Origin: Lachnospiraceae bacterium
Lineage (GTDB): Bacteria > Bacillota > Clostridia > Lachnospirales > Lachnospiraceae
DNA: 6,985 nucleotides
Direction of reading: 5' to 3'
Assembly (NCBI GenBank): GCA_003507655.1
Contig: DNUZ01000011.1
Span: 40,707 to 47,691 of the forward strand
Shown: positions 1-6,728 of the stretch, piece by piece
Numbering within the stretch: position 1 is the first letter of the stretch
Layout: the number at the start of each line of letters is the position of its first letter
The notes under the pieces: generated by a model
What the model saw: only the letters and a program-made list of their open reading frames with translations
Database searches by the model: none
What the model was told of the DNA's origin: nothing
Program-made: the position numbers and the translations under genes

Positions 1-135
1 GGGGCGTTTAAGACGTACACGTCCTCCATCACAACCTGACTCAGGCAGACTTAGATTTTCTTATTTTCGTACAACGGAACAAAACAGACTCGGCTTTGTG
101 CAATTTGCCAGTCAAAAAACTTGAAACCGCCTTTT
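1..135 (-). repeat. Left copy of long inverted repeat flanking the gene block (partial)
   Basis: The reverse complement of this stretch matches 6750-6886 almost base for base. Positions 35-84 are identical to 6802-6851 over 50 bases. The rest differs by scattered substitutions and two one-base indels, so overall identity is about 90% by eye. The inner boundary is sharp at 135/136: sequence inside it shows no match to the bases inside the right copy. The outer part is cut by the window edge. Bases 1-14 correspond to the 5' arm of a hairpin that is complete in the right copy, so this copy probably continues to the left. It lies about 20 bases past the stop codon of the last gene, with no separate terminator visible between. 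No protein is encoded here. A MITE-like element or a repeat-encoded RNA are the leading explanations. Confidence 0.9.
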
Positions 136-155
136 AACACCTAATCTTATTGGCT

Positions 156-809
156 TTAGCTTTCCTTTCCATATTTATTATAACTGATCCCATGTAAGAT
201 CCGGTTTGTGGTAATGGAATCCAGACTGCTCTTGGCACTTGTCTGCGTCTCTTTTGACAATGCCTGTGTCTTTTTGACAAATTCCTGCCACTTTTCGTTG
301 TCAGACTGTACCAATCCTTCTTTCGATATGCTAAATGCTCCGGAATCATTTATGACAATTCCCATTTCTTCGAGTGCTTTTTCGTATTCTTTTGCATTGC
401 TCTGCAGTTCTTTTGCATACTTAGTCATCACATCTGTATCGATACGTTTCAGACTGTTTAATAAAGTATTGTGCAATGCCAGAAAGGATGTCACATCTTC
501 TTCCCACTCTTTTTGTGTCTGTTCGTCGGATTTATCTATATCTTTTTCTTTTAAAAGTTCTTCTGCTTTTTTAGACACTTCTTTGGAAATCTCGCTGATC
601 GAATAATATCTGCTCCTTTTGACTAACATATCTGTTCCCGTCTTATCTGCGTCCTGATTCTTAGAAATTAATTTATCATATAATTTACTGTTATCCGCAC
701 CCTGGCCGGATACCCGGTAGGATTTCGTATGGGAACGCAGCTTCTGTCTCTCTTTTCGCACCGCTCTGTCCATCATTAAAGAGCTGTCCATTCTGTTTTG
801 GATATTCAT
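156..809 (-). CDS. Uncharacterised Lys/Glu-rich, probably cytoplasmic helical protein, 217 aa
   Basis: I do not recognise this protein. It has no signal peptide, membrane segment or cysteine. The first 60 residues are basic and polar and look disordered. Residues about 68-150 are rich in Lys, Glu, Leu and Ala and should be helical, possibly coiled coil. Residues 149-166 (MGIVINDSGAFSISKEGL) have the 'GI-x-hydrophobic-x-x-x-G-x-hydrophobic' pattern seen near the C-termini of flagellar-cap/hook-associated proteins such as FliD, but this is a weak resemblance and no flagellar gene is nearby. The ATG start is backed by an excellent ribosome binding site, AGGGAGGG, seven bases upstream. That site overlaps the stop codon of the LytTR regulator gene, so the two are very likely co-transcribed and translationally coupled. 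This suggests a shared pathway, but the function is unknown. That the frame is a gene is well supported by its length, start site and operon position. Confidence 0.85.
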   Translation of the reverse strand: MNIQNRMDSSLMMDRAVRKERQKLRSHTKSYRVSGQGADNSKLYDKLISKNQDADKTGTDMLVKRSRYYSISEISKEVSKKAEELLKEKDIDKSDEQTQKEWEEDVTSFLALHNTLLNSLKRIDTDVMTKYAKELQSNAKEYEKALEEMGIVINDSGAFSISKEGLVQSDNEKWQEFVKKTQALSKETQTSAKSSLDSITTNRILHGISYNKYGKES

Positions 810-824
810 TTGTTTTCCCTCCCT

Positions 825-1514
825 CTAATCTGAATTTCTCAAAAAATCCATGTACACTTCTTCAAACTTTTGAAACTTACTCTTCGCCATCAATATCTCT
901 TCGCCATTCTTTAAAACCACTCCCGCCGTATGATAACTTCGGACTGCCCTTAAGTTCACAAGGTATCCTCTGTGTACCCGAAAAAAACTTTCTCCTAACT
1001 GTTCCTCTAGTTCCCCCATTTTTGCATAATAGGCAATCTGTCTTTCCCCTAAATGAAGGATCACTTTTCTGGCATAATTTTCTGCATACAGGATCTCTTC
1101 TTTGGGAACATAACAGTTTTCTCCGTTTACACGGATAATTAACGGTTCCTTTTCCTTTTGAAGTTTGCAGTGGTTTTCCGCTCTTTTTAAGACCTCTTTT
1201 AACTTTTCCTCATCAATGGGCTTTAGCAGATAGTGAAATGCCTCTACATCAAATACATCTAATACATGTTTTTTGCCCTCTGCGATGAAGATCAGGATCG
1301 GGTCATAACACCGGCGGATTTTTCTTGCGGTTTCAATCCCGGTCGGCTCTCCATTTCCGATATCTAATAAGAGAATGTCATATTTCTCTTTACTCTCTAA
1401 CAACTCCGTATCGGAATGAAATGTCCATACCTTACAGCCGATACTTTCCTCTGCCAGTGCCTTTATCAAAGAACAGGTCTCTTCTTCTTTATCACAAACT
1501 GCCATACGCAGCAT
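825..1514 (-). CDS. LytTR-family response regulator (AgrA/LytR type), 229 aa
   Basis: This is a two-domain DNA-binding response regulator. Residues 1 to about 110 form the receiver domain: acidic pocket around D8-E11, phospho-acceptor D51 in the strand YDILLLDI, and conserved K98 in LLKPI. The usual Ser/Thr of the fourth strand is Ala (A78 in IFIAEG), a small departure from the family. Residues about 125-225 are the LytTR DNA-binding domain, with the hallmark FFRVHRGYLVNL at 177-188. Length is typical of the family. The ATG start has an AGGGGG site about nine bases upstream; an in-frame ATG three codons later is less well placed. Such proteins are normally phosphorylated by a membrane histidine kinase, but none is encoded in this window. 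The gene lies 126 bases after the transporter operon, behind a terminator, and is followed tightly by the unknown 217-residue gene. LytTR proteins often bind ACAGTT-like sites; two lie upstream of the transporter operon (6666-6681), so control of the importer is a reasonable inference, not shown. Confidence 0.95.
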   Translation of the reverse strand: MLRMAVCDKEEETCSLIKALAEESIGCKVWTFHSDTELLESKEKYDILLLDIGNGEPTGIETARKIRRCYDPILIFIAEGKKHVLDVFDVEAFHYLLKPIDEEKLKEVLKRAENHCKLQKEKEPLIIRVNGENCYVPKEEILYAENYARKVILHLGERQIAYYAKMGELEEQLGESFFRVHRGYLVNLRAVRSYHTAGVVLKNGEEILMAKSKFQKFEEVYMDFLRNSD

Positions 1515-1552
1515 TGTTCATATCCCCCTTTTGTCCAAACCTAAGTAATACC

Positions 1553-1599
1553 AAAAAAGGATGTCCGGTATATACTCAATTTATATATCGGTCATCCTT
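1553..1599 (-). terminator. Rho-independent terminator after the ABC transporter operon
   Basis: On the minus strand AAGGATG (1599-1593) pairs with CATCCTT (1563-1557). Inside this, CCG pairs with CGG and TATAT with ATATA, separated by single mismatches, giving a long interrupted stem. It is followed immediately by six T residues (1558-1553). It lies about 42 bases after the stop of the last ATPase gene and 39 bases before the LytTR start. It should end most transporter transcripts, leaving the regulator to read-through or its own promoter. I saw no convincing -35/-10 pair between the hairpin and the regulator start. Confidence 0.8.
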
Positions 1600-1640
1600 A
1601 TGAAAAATTCTCTCTTTTGTAACGAAATCCCTTTTTTGTG

Positions 1641-2258
1641 TCACGGATTCTCGTTCAATCTGATCTGTCTGGTACAGACATGGTCTAAAAGCGGCTGACT
1701 GTGGCTGACGATCACCATTCCGATCCCGCGTCTTTTCGTTTCCTCTATTAAAAAATTCCAGATCTGTCCCTGCGTAATAAAATCTAACATTGTTGTGATC
1801 TCATCGCAGAGCAGATATTTTGTTCCCTTCCCCAATGCTCTTGCAATACAAAATCTCTGAAGTTCTCCCCCGGAAAGTTCCTGCGGAAAACGGTTTTTCC
1901 AGTCTTCTTCGATCCCAAGTCCTTCGATCAGCTCTTTTGAGATGCCATCTCCTTCTTTTAGCACCTCTCGCATGCGAAGTCGTGGATTGACTGCCTGTTC
2001 CGGATGCTGAAAGATCATCTGTACCGGACAGTAACCTTTCTGTGGAAGCGGCTCTCCGTCTACAAGGATTCTGCCCGCATCCGGGCTGATATAACCGCTG
2101 ATGATCTTTAACAGTGTGGTCTTGCCATAGCCGCTCGGTGCAAGAATCCCAAGGCGTTCTTCCGGTCCTACCGAAAGATTTACATGTTCTAATATCTGAT
2201 TCCCGTTTTTTTGATAGGAAAAAGTAATATCCTGTACTTCTAACATTCTTCCGCTCAC
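1641..2258 (-). CDS. ABC transporter ATP-binding protein, second ATPase (OppF/DppF/NikE-like), 205 aa
   Basis: This is the second nucleotide-binding subunit of the importer; it would pair with the larger ATPase under the two permeases and hydrolyse ATP to drive uptake. All ABC motifs are present in order: Walker A APSGYGKTT (40-48), Q-loop Q84, signature LSGGE (128-132), Walker B YLLCD with catalytic E153, D-loop around D159, and switch H186. The first Walker A glycine is alanine, which may be a subfamily trait because the rest of the site is intact. At 205 residues it is a bare ATPase domain: it lacks the C-terminal extension with cysteines found in the partner ATPase and in many OppF/DppF proteins. 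The annotated start is GTG, overlapping the TGA stop of the previous gene (GTGA). An in-frame ATG four codons downstream (M5, LEVQDITFSY) is a realistic alternative. Both have only weak ribosome binding sites, consistent with coupling to upstream translation. Confidence 0.95.
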   Translation of the reverse strand: MSGRMLEVQDITFSYQKNGNQILEHVNLSVGPEERLGILAPSGYGKTTLLKIISGYISPDAGRILVDGEPLPQKGYCPVQMIFQHPEQAVNPRLRMREVLKEGDGISKELIEGLGIEEDWKNRFPQELSGGELQRFCIARALGKGTKYLLCDEITTMLDFITQGQIWNFLIEETKRRGIGMVIVSHSQPLLDHVCTRQIRLNENP

Positions 2259-3208
2259 TTTCTGACAATTTCCTCACTGCATTTAATGCAGCGGACAGTT
2301 CCACAACGTACCACGCGTTCCGGTATCTCGCCTTCACATTCTTTACTAAACTGCGGACACCTCGGTCCAAATACACAGCCCTTTGGCAGATCTTTTACAT
2401 AGGGCTGATTCCCTGGAATTACCTGAAATCCGTTGCCCGGCATTGCTCTCCAAAGTGCCTTTGTATAAGGATGACGCAGCCGCTCTTCCGATTGAAAATC
2501 ACTGACTAGGGCTTCCTCTACCGTTGTTCCCGCATAAAAGATCGCGATCCGGTCTGCAACCTCTAACGCCAGTTCAATATCATGTGTGATCAGAAGTACC
2601 CCATTGCCTGCATCGGCAAACTTCCGAAAATCCTCCATGGCTTTTTTTGCCATAGCCAGTTCCATCCCCGGTGTCGGTTCATCTGCAATTAAGAGTCTGG
2701 TATTTCCCATCAGTGCCGTGGACAATAAAATCCTGCGGCTCATTCCGCCGGAGCACTCAAACGGATACAGATCTTCGGTCTCTTCCTGCAAGCCATAGGA
2801 TAAAAAAAGTTCTCTTTGACGTTGCAAGGCATGTTTTGATCTTTCCGTTCCCCGCACCTGTTTTCCGACCTTCATCAGCGGATCTAAGTAATTGACACTC
2901 TGAGGCACCAAGGCGATCTCATTTCCCCGTACCGCTTTCATTCTTTCTTCTGTCAAAGGTTCTTCTAAAAAATCAAATCTTCCTTTTACTTCTGCATTTG
3001 ATGGAAGCAATCCTAAGATAGCGTGGGCTAACAGACTTTTTCCTGAGCCGCTTGATCCTACCACGGCAACGATCTCTCCCTCATGCACCGATACATTGAG
3101 ATTTGAAATAACCGGAAGCTCCTGCTTTTTTGTCCTTTTCGCATACTGATGAAATACCACGGAAAGATTCTCAATCTCTAAAATATGAAATTTATCTAAA
3201 CAGCTCAT
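2255..3208 (-). CDS. ABC transporter ATP-binding protein, first ATPase with Cys-rich C-terminal domain (OppD/DppD-like), 317 aa
   Basis: This is the first nucleotide-binding subunit of the peptide/nickel-type importer, acting on the inner face of the membrane. Visible motifs are Walker A GSSGSGKS (51-58), Q-loop Q103, signature CSGGM (152-156, Cys replacing the usual Leu), Walker B RLLIADE (171-177) with catalytic E177, and switch H209. The C-terminal oligopeptide/dipeptide-transporter extension begins near HPYTKAL (246-252). It carries cysteines at 278, 284, 291, 302, 307 and 310, including the family pattern C-x5-C-x6-C. In characterised OppD/DppD proteins this domain binds a [4Fe-4S] cluster, so one is likely here; the extra cysteines near the end are noteworthy. 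The ATG start has a perfect AGGAGG site seven bases upstream. The gene begins 11 bases after the second permease and its stop overlaps the next ATPase start. Substrate (peptide, nickel or metal chelate) cannot be read from this subunit. Confidence 0.96.
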   Translation of the reverse strand: MSCLDKFHILEIENLSVVFHQYAKRTKKQELPVISNLNVSVHEGEIVAVVGSSGSGKSLLAHAILGLLPSNAEVKGRFDFLEEPLTEERMKAVRGNEIALVPQSVNYLDPLMKVGKQVRGTERSKHALQRQRELFLSYGLQEETEDLYPFECSGGMSRRILLSTALMGNTRLLIADEPTPGMELAMAKKAMEDFRKFADAGNGVLLITHDIELALEVADRIAIFYAGTTVEEALVSDFQSEERLRHPYTKALWRAMPGNGFQVIPGNQPYVKDLPKGCVFGPRCPQFSKECEGEIPERVVRCGTVRCIKCSEEIVRK

Positions 3209-3219
3209 AATGCTTCCTC

Positions 3220-4035
3220 CTATTCGTGCGCACTCGAAGGATCTAACATCTTTCGCAGCATGCTCCCTGCCACATCAAATAATATCACGGTAAATACCAG
3301 CATTGCACCCGGAAATACTGCTAACCACCATTTTCCCGTGATCAGGTATTTCATGCTTTCTGATAAGATGATCCCGATTGCCGGCTGTTCTGCCGGAAGT
3401 CCGAATCCCAAAAAAGTAATTCCCGCTTCATGTAAGATCGCATGTGGAAACATCAGGATCAGTCCGACTAAAAACTGTGGAAAGATATGCGGTGTCATAT
3501 GTTTTAATGCCGTTTTGATCTTACTGTGTCCTAATTTTTCCGCAACCTGTATATAGGTGCTGTTTTTTAACTGTAACACTTCCGCACGGATAACTCTTGC
3601 AAGGGACGGCCAATGGCTGAGTGCCACTCCGACCACGACACCTTTTACTCCCTTTCCCAAGGCATAGGAAATTAAAAGCAACAATAAAATATGCGGGATT
3701 CCCATGATCATATCGATCACAAAAGAGATCACTGCATCTGCCTTTCCCCCAAATACTGCCGCCGACACGCCAAGAACAAAGGCGATGATCGCACTAAAAC
3801 CGGCTGCTAACAGTCCGATGCGGATACTCATAGAAAGTCCGGCAAACGTTCGAAGCAGCATATCTCTTCCTAACCAGTCCGTTCCAAAGAGATAAGAAAG
3901 ACAGGGTGCCATATTTTTTTTCGAAAAATCCGTCGCTCTTGCCCCGTCCGTAACAACTATTCCAAACACGGTGACAAAGGTTAAAAATCCTACGGTGATC
4001 GCAAAGATGATCAGGGCTTTCTTTCTCTGGTTCAT
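3220..4035 (-). CDS. ABC transporter permease, second subunit (OppC/DppC/NikC-like), 271 aa
   Basis: This is an integral membrane permease of the binding-protein-dependent transport family, forming half of the translocation channel with the preceding permease. The N-terminus is a short cytoplasmic tail and a membrane anchor (about 8-28), followed by the DppC/OppC-family signature FGTDWLGRD (50-58). Further hydrophobic segments lie at about 72-96, 100-125, 130-147, 185-205 and 236-260. The cytoplasmic EAA loop that contacts the ATPase is at about 159-181 (STYIQVAEKLGHSKIKTALK). ITFLGFGLP (206-213) is also characteristic of this subunit. Length is normal. The ATG start overlaps the TGA stop of the upstream permease as ATGA, with GAGAGGG about nine bases before it. 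Transcribed between the other permease and the first ATPase, the usual order for these importers. Confidence 0.96.
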   Translation of the reverse strand: MNQRKKALIIFAITVGFLTFVTVFGIVVTDGARATDFSKKNMAPCLSYLFGTDWLGRDMLLRTFAGLSMSIRIGLLAAGFSAIIAFVLGVSAAVFGGKADAVISFVIDMIMGIPHILLLLLISYALGKGVKGVVVGVALSHWPSLARVIRAEVLQLKNSTYIQVAEKLGHSKIKTALKHMTPHIFPQFLVGLILMFPHAILHEAGITFLGFGLPAEQPAIGIILSESMKYLITGKWWLAVFPGAMLVFTVILFDVAGSMLRKMLDPSSAHE

Positions 4036-5027
4036 AATTTTCGCCCTCTCTTTCGCATTCGCGGATCGATCAGTCCGTAGAGTACATTTGCAAGAAAATT
4101 CCCTGCAAATACTACTGCCGCCGTTACTACGGTAATGCCCAGTAACAGTGGCACGTCACTTCCGGTTCCTGCTGCGACTGCCGCCTGTCCAAGTCCCGGA
4201 TAGGAAAATACCTGTTCTACTAACACCGAACCCCCGATAATTTCACTGATCGAGGCAAATTGCAGTGTCATCGCCGGGAGTGCGATATTGCGGAGTCCGT
4301 GACGGATCACCATTGTTTTTTTGCTCTCTCCTCTTGCTGTTGCAAACAGCATATAGTCACTCTCCATGACATCGATCATTTTTTCTCTGGTATGCATTGC
4401 AATATTTGCAACACCCGTAATGCTGAGTGTGATCGCAGGCAATACGGCATGATACAGACGATCCAGCCAAGTAACGCCTGCCGCTTCCACACCGATCGGA
4501 ACACTCAGTCCGATCGGAAATATTTTTAACCAAACGGAAAAGACCAGCAGCAAGAGCAACGCCAGCCAGAACACCGGTGTACTTGCGATCAACAACGAAT
4601 ATCCCTTGATCAGTTTGTCGATCCAGCTTCCCCTGAATACACCTGCAAGTATTCCAAGCAAAAATCCAAGCAGTCCGGAGATCAGCCATGCTGTCACTAA
4701 TAACAGTAAGGAGTTCCCCAGCTTGACTTTTATGACTTCAGACACAGACTGGCGATACAGGAGTGAAACTCCCATATCGCCTCTTACGAAATCTTTTGCC
4801 CAGTTCAGATACCGTTCTAGCGGCGGGGTGTCCACACCCCAGTAGGATTGCAGTTTTTCAATCTGTTTCTCACTCATCGAGCCCAGTGCCGTCTGACCGA
4901 CATTTGCCTGTAACGGGTCGATCGGTGAGATACTGACTAAGGTAAACGTTACCACACTGACCGCTGCTAAGAGCAGTATCATTCTTATAAAATTCTTTCC
5001 AATCCATAAAAAATTCTCTGTACGCAA
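4032..5027 (-). CDS. ABC transporter permease, first subunit (OppB/DppB/NikB-like), 331 aa
   Basis: This is the larger permease of the importer. It has an N-terminal membrane anchor (about 14-33) and an extracellular stretch rich in family residues (residues about 55-92, including GVDTPPLERY and RGDMGVSLLYRQSV). Hydrophobic segments follow at about 104-131, 142-169, 193-211, 250-276 and 296-320. The EAA loop is at 224-247, with the core ARGESKKTMVIRHGLRN. The FSYPGLG motif (275-280) is a hallmark of DppB/NikB proteins. The predicted start is TTG, one base after the stop of the binding-protein gene. GGAG lies eight bases before it, within the end of that gene, and no in-frame ATG occurs before M16 at the first membrane segment, so TTG is well supported. 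Length fits the family. Tight spacing indicates translational coupling with the binding protein. Confidence 0.96.
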   Translation of the reverse strand: MRTENFLWIGKNFIRMILLLAAVSVVTFTLVSISPIDPLQANVGQTALGSMSEKQIEKLQSYWGVDTPPLERYLNWAKDFVRGDMGVSLLYRQSVSEVIKVKLGNSLLLLVTAWLISGLLGFLLGILAGVFRGSWIDKLIKGYSLLIASTPVFWLALLLLLVFSVWLKIFPIGLSVPIGVEAAGVTWLDRLYHAVLPAITLSITGVANIAMHTREKMIDVMESDYMLFATARGESKKTMVIRHGLRNIALPAMTLQFASISEIIGGSVLVEQVFSYPGLGQAAVAAGTGSDVPLLLGITVVTAAVVFAGNFLANVLYGLIDPRMRKRGRKL

Positions 5028-5028
5028 T

Positions 5029-6642
5029 CTATTTGCTCCATTCCCACTGGTCTACATTATTGACGATCGACCAGCCATGTCCATGTGGGTGTATCTTTTG
5101 TTCTGCTACTTTCAGACCGTCTCTGACATAATAGAGATGATCTACGTTACAAAACCAGATCCAAGGAATATCTCCATCCTGTGTCACTCCGGTTGTTCCA
5201 TCCCACTGTGCTTTTTTCCAAAGGTCATAGGAATCTTCTAAGGTATCTGCCTGCAATGCCTCATCCATATAGTGGTCAACGGTTTCATTTGCATATGGAG
5301 AGTATTCTGCACTGTCACTGTCTGTTCCCGTATGATAGATATTATAGAGTTCCATCGGGGTATGTGCTCCCCAGCCCCATACCAATGGCTGTGATAATGC
5401 CTTATCGTAGGCAACATCCCATCCGGCACCCTCTGTCTTTACTTCAATTCCAAGTTCTTTGCACTGGTTCGCAAAATCCTCTGCCAATGCCTGACGTACG
5501 GAATCATCCGGATTAAACATTACGGTAAATTCTGCACGGACTCCGTCTTTTTCACGAATTCCGTCTTTTCCCTCTTTCCATCCTGCTTCCTCTAACAATG
5601 CCTTTGCACTCTTTTGGTCATACGTTACTTCCGATTCTTCGTTATACCACGGCATTTTATCGCAAACACTGTAAGCTGCTGTTCCATGACCGTTTAAGAC
5701 GTTTTTGATCATTTCTTCACGATCAATTCCGATATTCATTGCCCGGCGGATCGCAACATCACTGGTTACATCATTGCCGACCGTTTTTCCATCTTTTTCA
5801 CTCGCTTTGACAGTTGGCAGATTGATTCCTCTGTTGTCGACACTTGTCACACTCAAAAGACCATAACCGTCGATCTTCTCGTCTGCTAATGATGCTGCCG
5901 TATGTGCCACATCTACTTCTCCTGCCATTGCTGCTGCAAGTGCCGCATCTTCATCCATAAATAATACAGTCACTTTTTTGATCTTTGCCTTTTCTCCGTA
6001 GTAATCCGGATTTGCTTCAAAAATGACCTGCTGACCCTTATCCCACTGTTTCAGGATATAGCGTCCCGAACCGATCGGATGCTGTCCGTAATTCTCATCA
6101 TAGGCATGCTCCGGTACGATCCCGACGATCGCCATCGTATACGGCCAGATGGAAAACGGCTTGTTCATATGGAATTCCACGGTCGTATCATCAACTGCCA
6201 CCGCTTCTTTTAACATCGTAAAGTCATTGACGGTACTGTTTTTTACACAGTTGTTATATGTAAATGCAACATCGGATGCTGTAAGTTTTTCTCCATCCGT
6301 AAATTTCACATCCTCACGGATCTTCACGGTCCAGACAAGACCATCTTCACTGACCGAATAATCGGTTGCAAGGTCTTTTCCGATCTTTAAGTCTTTTGTT
6401 GTCGTTGTCAACGTGCTCTGGATCAGTGGTTCATGTACATGTTCTCCTGCTCCCCAGCCATATGCCGGATCAAATCCCGCTTCCGGTTCCGAGCTTGTCG
6501 GCATTGTTACGATTACGGATTCTTTGTCAGATCTTTCTGTTTTTTTCGTTGTATCCGACTTTTGGGTGTTGCTGCTTCCGCATCCAAATAATGTCCCTGT
6601 CATTGCAAGTGCCAAAAGCACTGCGATACATCTTTTTTTCAT
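5029..6642 (-). CDS. Lipoprotein substrate-binding protein of peptide/nickel ABC importer (SBP_bac_5), 537 aa
   Basis: This is the extracytoplasmic receptor that captures substrate for the importer and is tethered to the membrane by a lipid. The N-terminus is a lipoprotein signal: KKR, a hydrophobic stretch, then lipobox LFGC with C21 as the expected lipidated residue, followed by a Ser/Thr/Lys linker to about residue 42. The mature part has the SBP_bac_5 (cluster C) pattern, including GLVWTVKIREDVKFTDGEKL (101-120) and ASDVAFTY (122-129), and IGSGRYIL in the first lobe. The C-terminus has a HPHGHG cluster (H518, H520, H522), a possible metal contact. Relatives carry di/oligopeptides, nickel-histidine or opine-metal complexes; I cannot choose between them. 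The ATG start has AGGAAGG about 11 bases upstream plus a closer AGAGAAG. It is the first gene of the operon, with a palindrome and a GC-rich hairpin in its leader. Confidence 0.96.
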   Translation of the reverse strand: MKKRCIAVLLALAMTGTLFGCGSSNTQKSDTTKKTERSDKESVIVTMPTSSEPEAGFDPAYGWGAGEHVHEPLIQSTLTTTTKDLKIGKDLATDYSVSEDGLVWTVKIREDVKFTDGEKLTASDVAFTYNNCVKNSTVNDFTMLKEAVAVDDTTVEFHMNKPFSIWPYTMAIVGIVPEHAYDENYGQHPIGSGRYILKQWDKGQQVIFEANPDYYGEKAKIKKVTVLFMDEDAALAAAMAGEVDVAHTAASLADEKIDGYGLLSVTSVDNRGINLPTVKASEKDGKTVGNDVTSDVAIRRAMNIGIDREEMIKNVLNGHGTAAYSVCDKMPWYNEESEVTYDQKSAKALLEEAGWKEGKDGIREKDGVRAEFTVMFNPDDSVRQALAEDFANQCKELGIEVKTEGAGWDVAYDKALSQPLVWGWGAHTPMELYNIYHTGTDSDSAEYSPYANETVDHYMDEALQADTLEDSYDLWKKAQWDGTTGVTQDGDIPWIWFCNVDHLYYVRDGLKVAEQKIHPHGHGWSIVNNVDQWEWSK

Positions 6643-6665
6643 ATCTTCTCTTTCCTTCCTTTTTC

Positions 6666-6681
6666 AAACTGTACACAGTTT
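6666..6681 (-). promoter_or_regulatory. Palindrome of two ACAGTTT half-sites; candidate LytTR operator
   Basis: The sequence reads AAACTGTGTACAGTTT on the minus strand: a six-base inverted repeat, AAACTG and CAGTTT, around a four-base centre. Each strand contains ACAGTTT, followed by AG on the plus strand and by GA on the minus strand. AgrA and other LytTR proteins recognise ACAGTTAAG-like elements, usually as direct repeats about one helical turn apart, so the inverted arrangement is atypical. The site is 24 bases upstream of the binding-protein start codon. A LytTR regulator is encoded in the same window. No strong promoter is visible around it; TACAGT inside it is a weak -10 candidate, which would suit activator-dependent control. 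Function is inferred. Confidence 0.45.
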
Positions 6682-6689
6682 AGCACATT

Positions 6690-6728
6690 AAAACATCCCC
6701 CCACAAGCTCCCTGGGGGGATGTTTTTT
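6690..6728. terminator. Strong GC-rich hairpin in the importer leader; terminator on plus strand or leader attenuator on minus strand
   Basis: AAAACATCCCCCC (6690-6702) pairs perfectly with GGGGGGATGTTTT (6714-6726) over 13 base pairs, with an 11-base loop. On the plus strand it runs into TTTTTTCT, a good rho-independent terminator for any rightward transcript, although no rightward gene is visible. On the minus strand only four T residues follow (TTTTAATG), so termination before the operon would be weaker. The loop contains GGGAGC, which is complementary to GCTCCC just upstream on the minus strand (6744-6749), so an alternative fold is possible. It may simply insulate the operon from outside transcription. 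Confidence 0.6.

Noticed and set aside
208..606. 132-codon plus-strand open frame antisense to the 217-residue gene
   Set aside because: It overlaps a better-supported minus-strand gene with a strong ribosome binding site, has no convincing site of its own, and its Ser/Cys/Phe-rich product looks like an antisense reading.
1801..2376. 191-codon minus-strand frame across both ATPase genes
   Set aside because: It is out of frame with two ATPases whose motifs are fully intact; the product has no recognisable domain.
1641..6642. Naming the operon nikABCDE or oppABCDF
   Set aside because: The subunits fit the superfamily, but nothing in the sequence settles peptide versus nickel versus metallophore, so no symbols were assigned.
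6366..6691. Two plus-strand frames opposite the lipoprotein signal region
   Set aside because: They are antisense to the binding-protein N-terminus and have no family resemblance or good start site.
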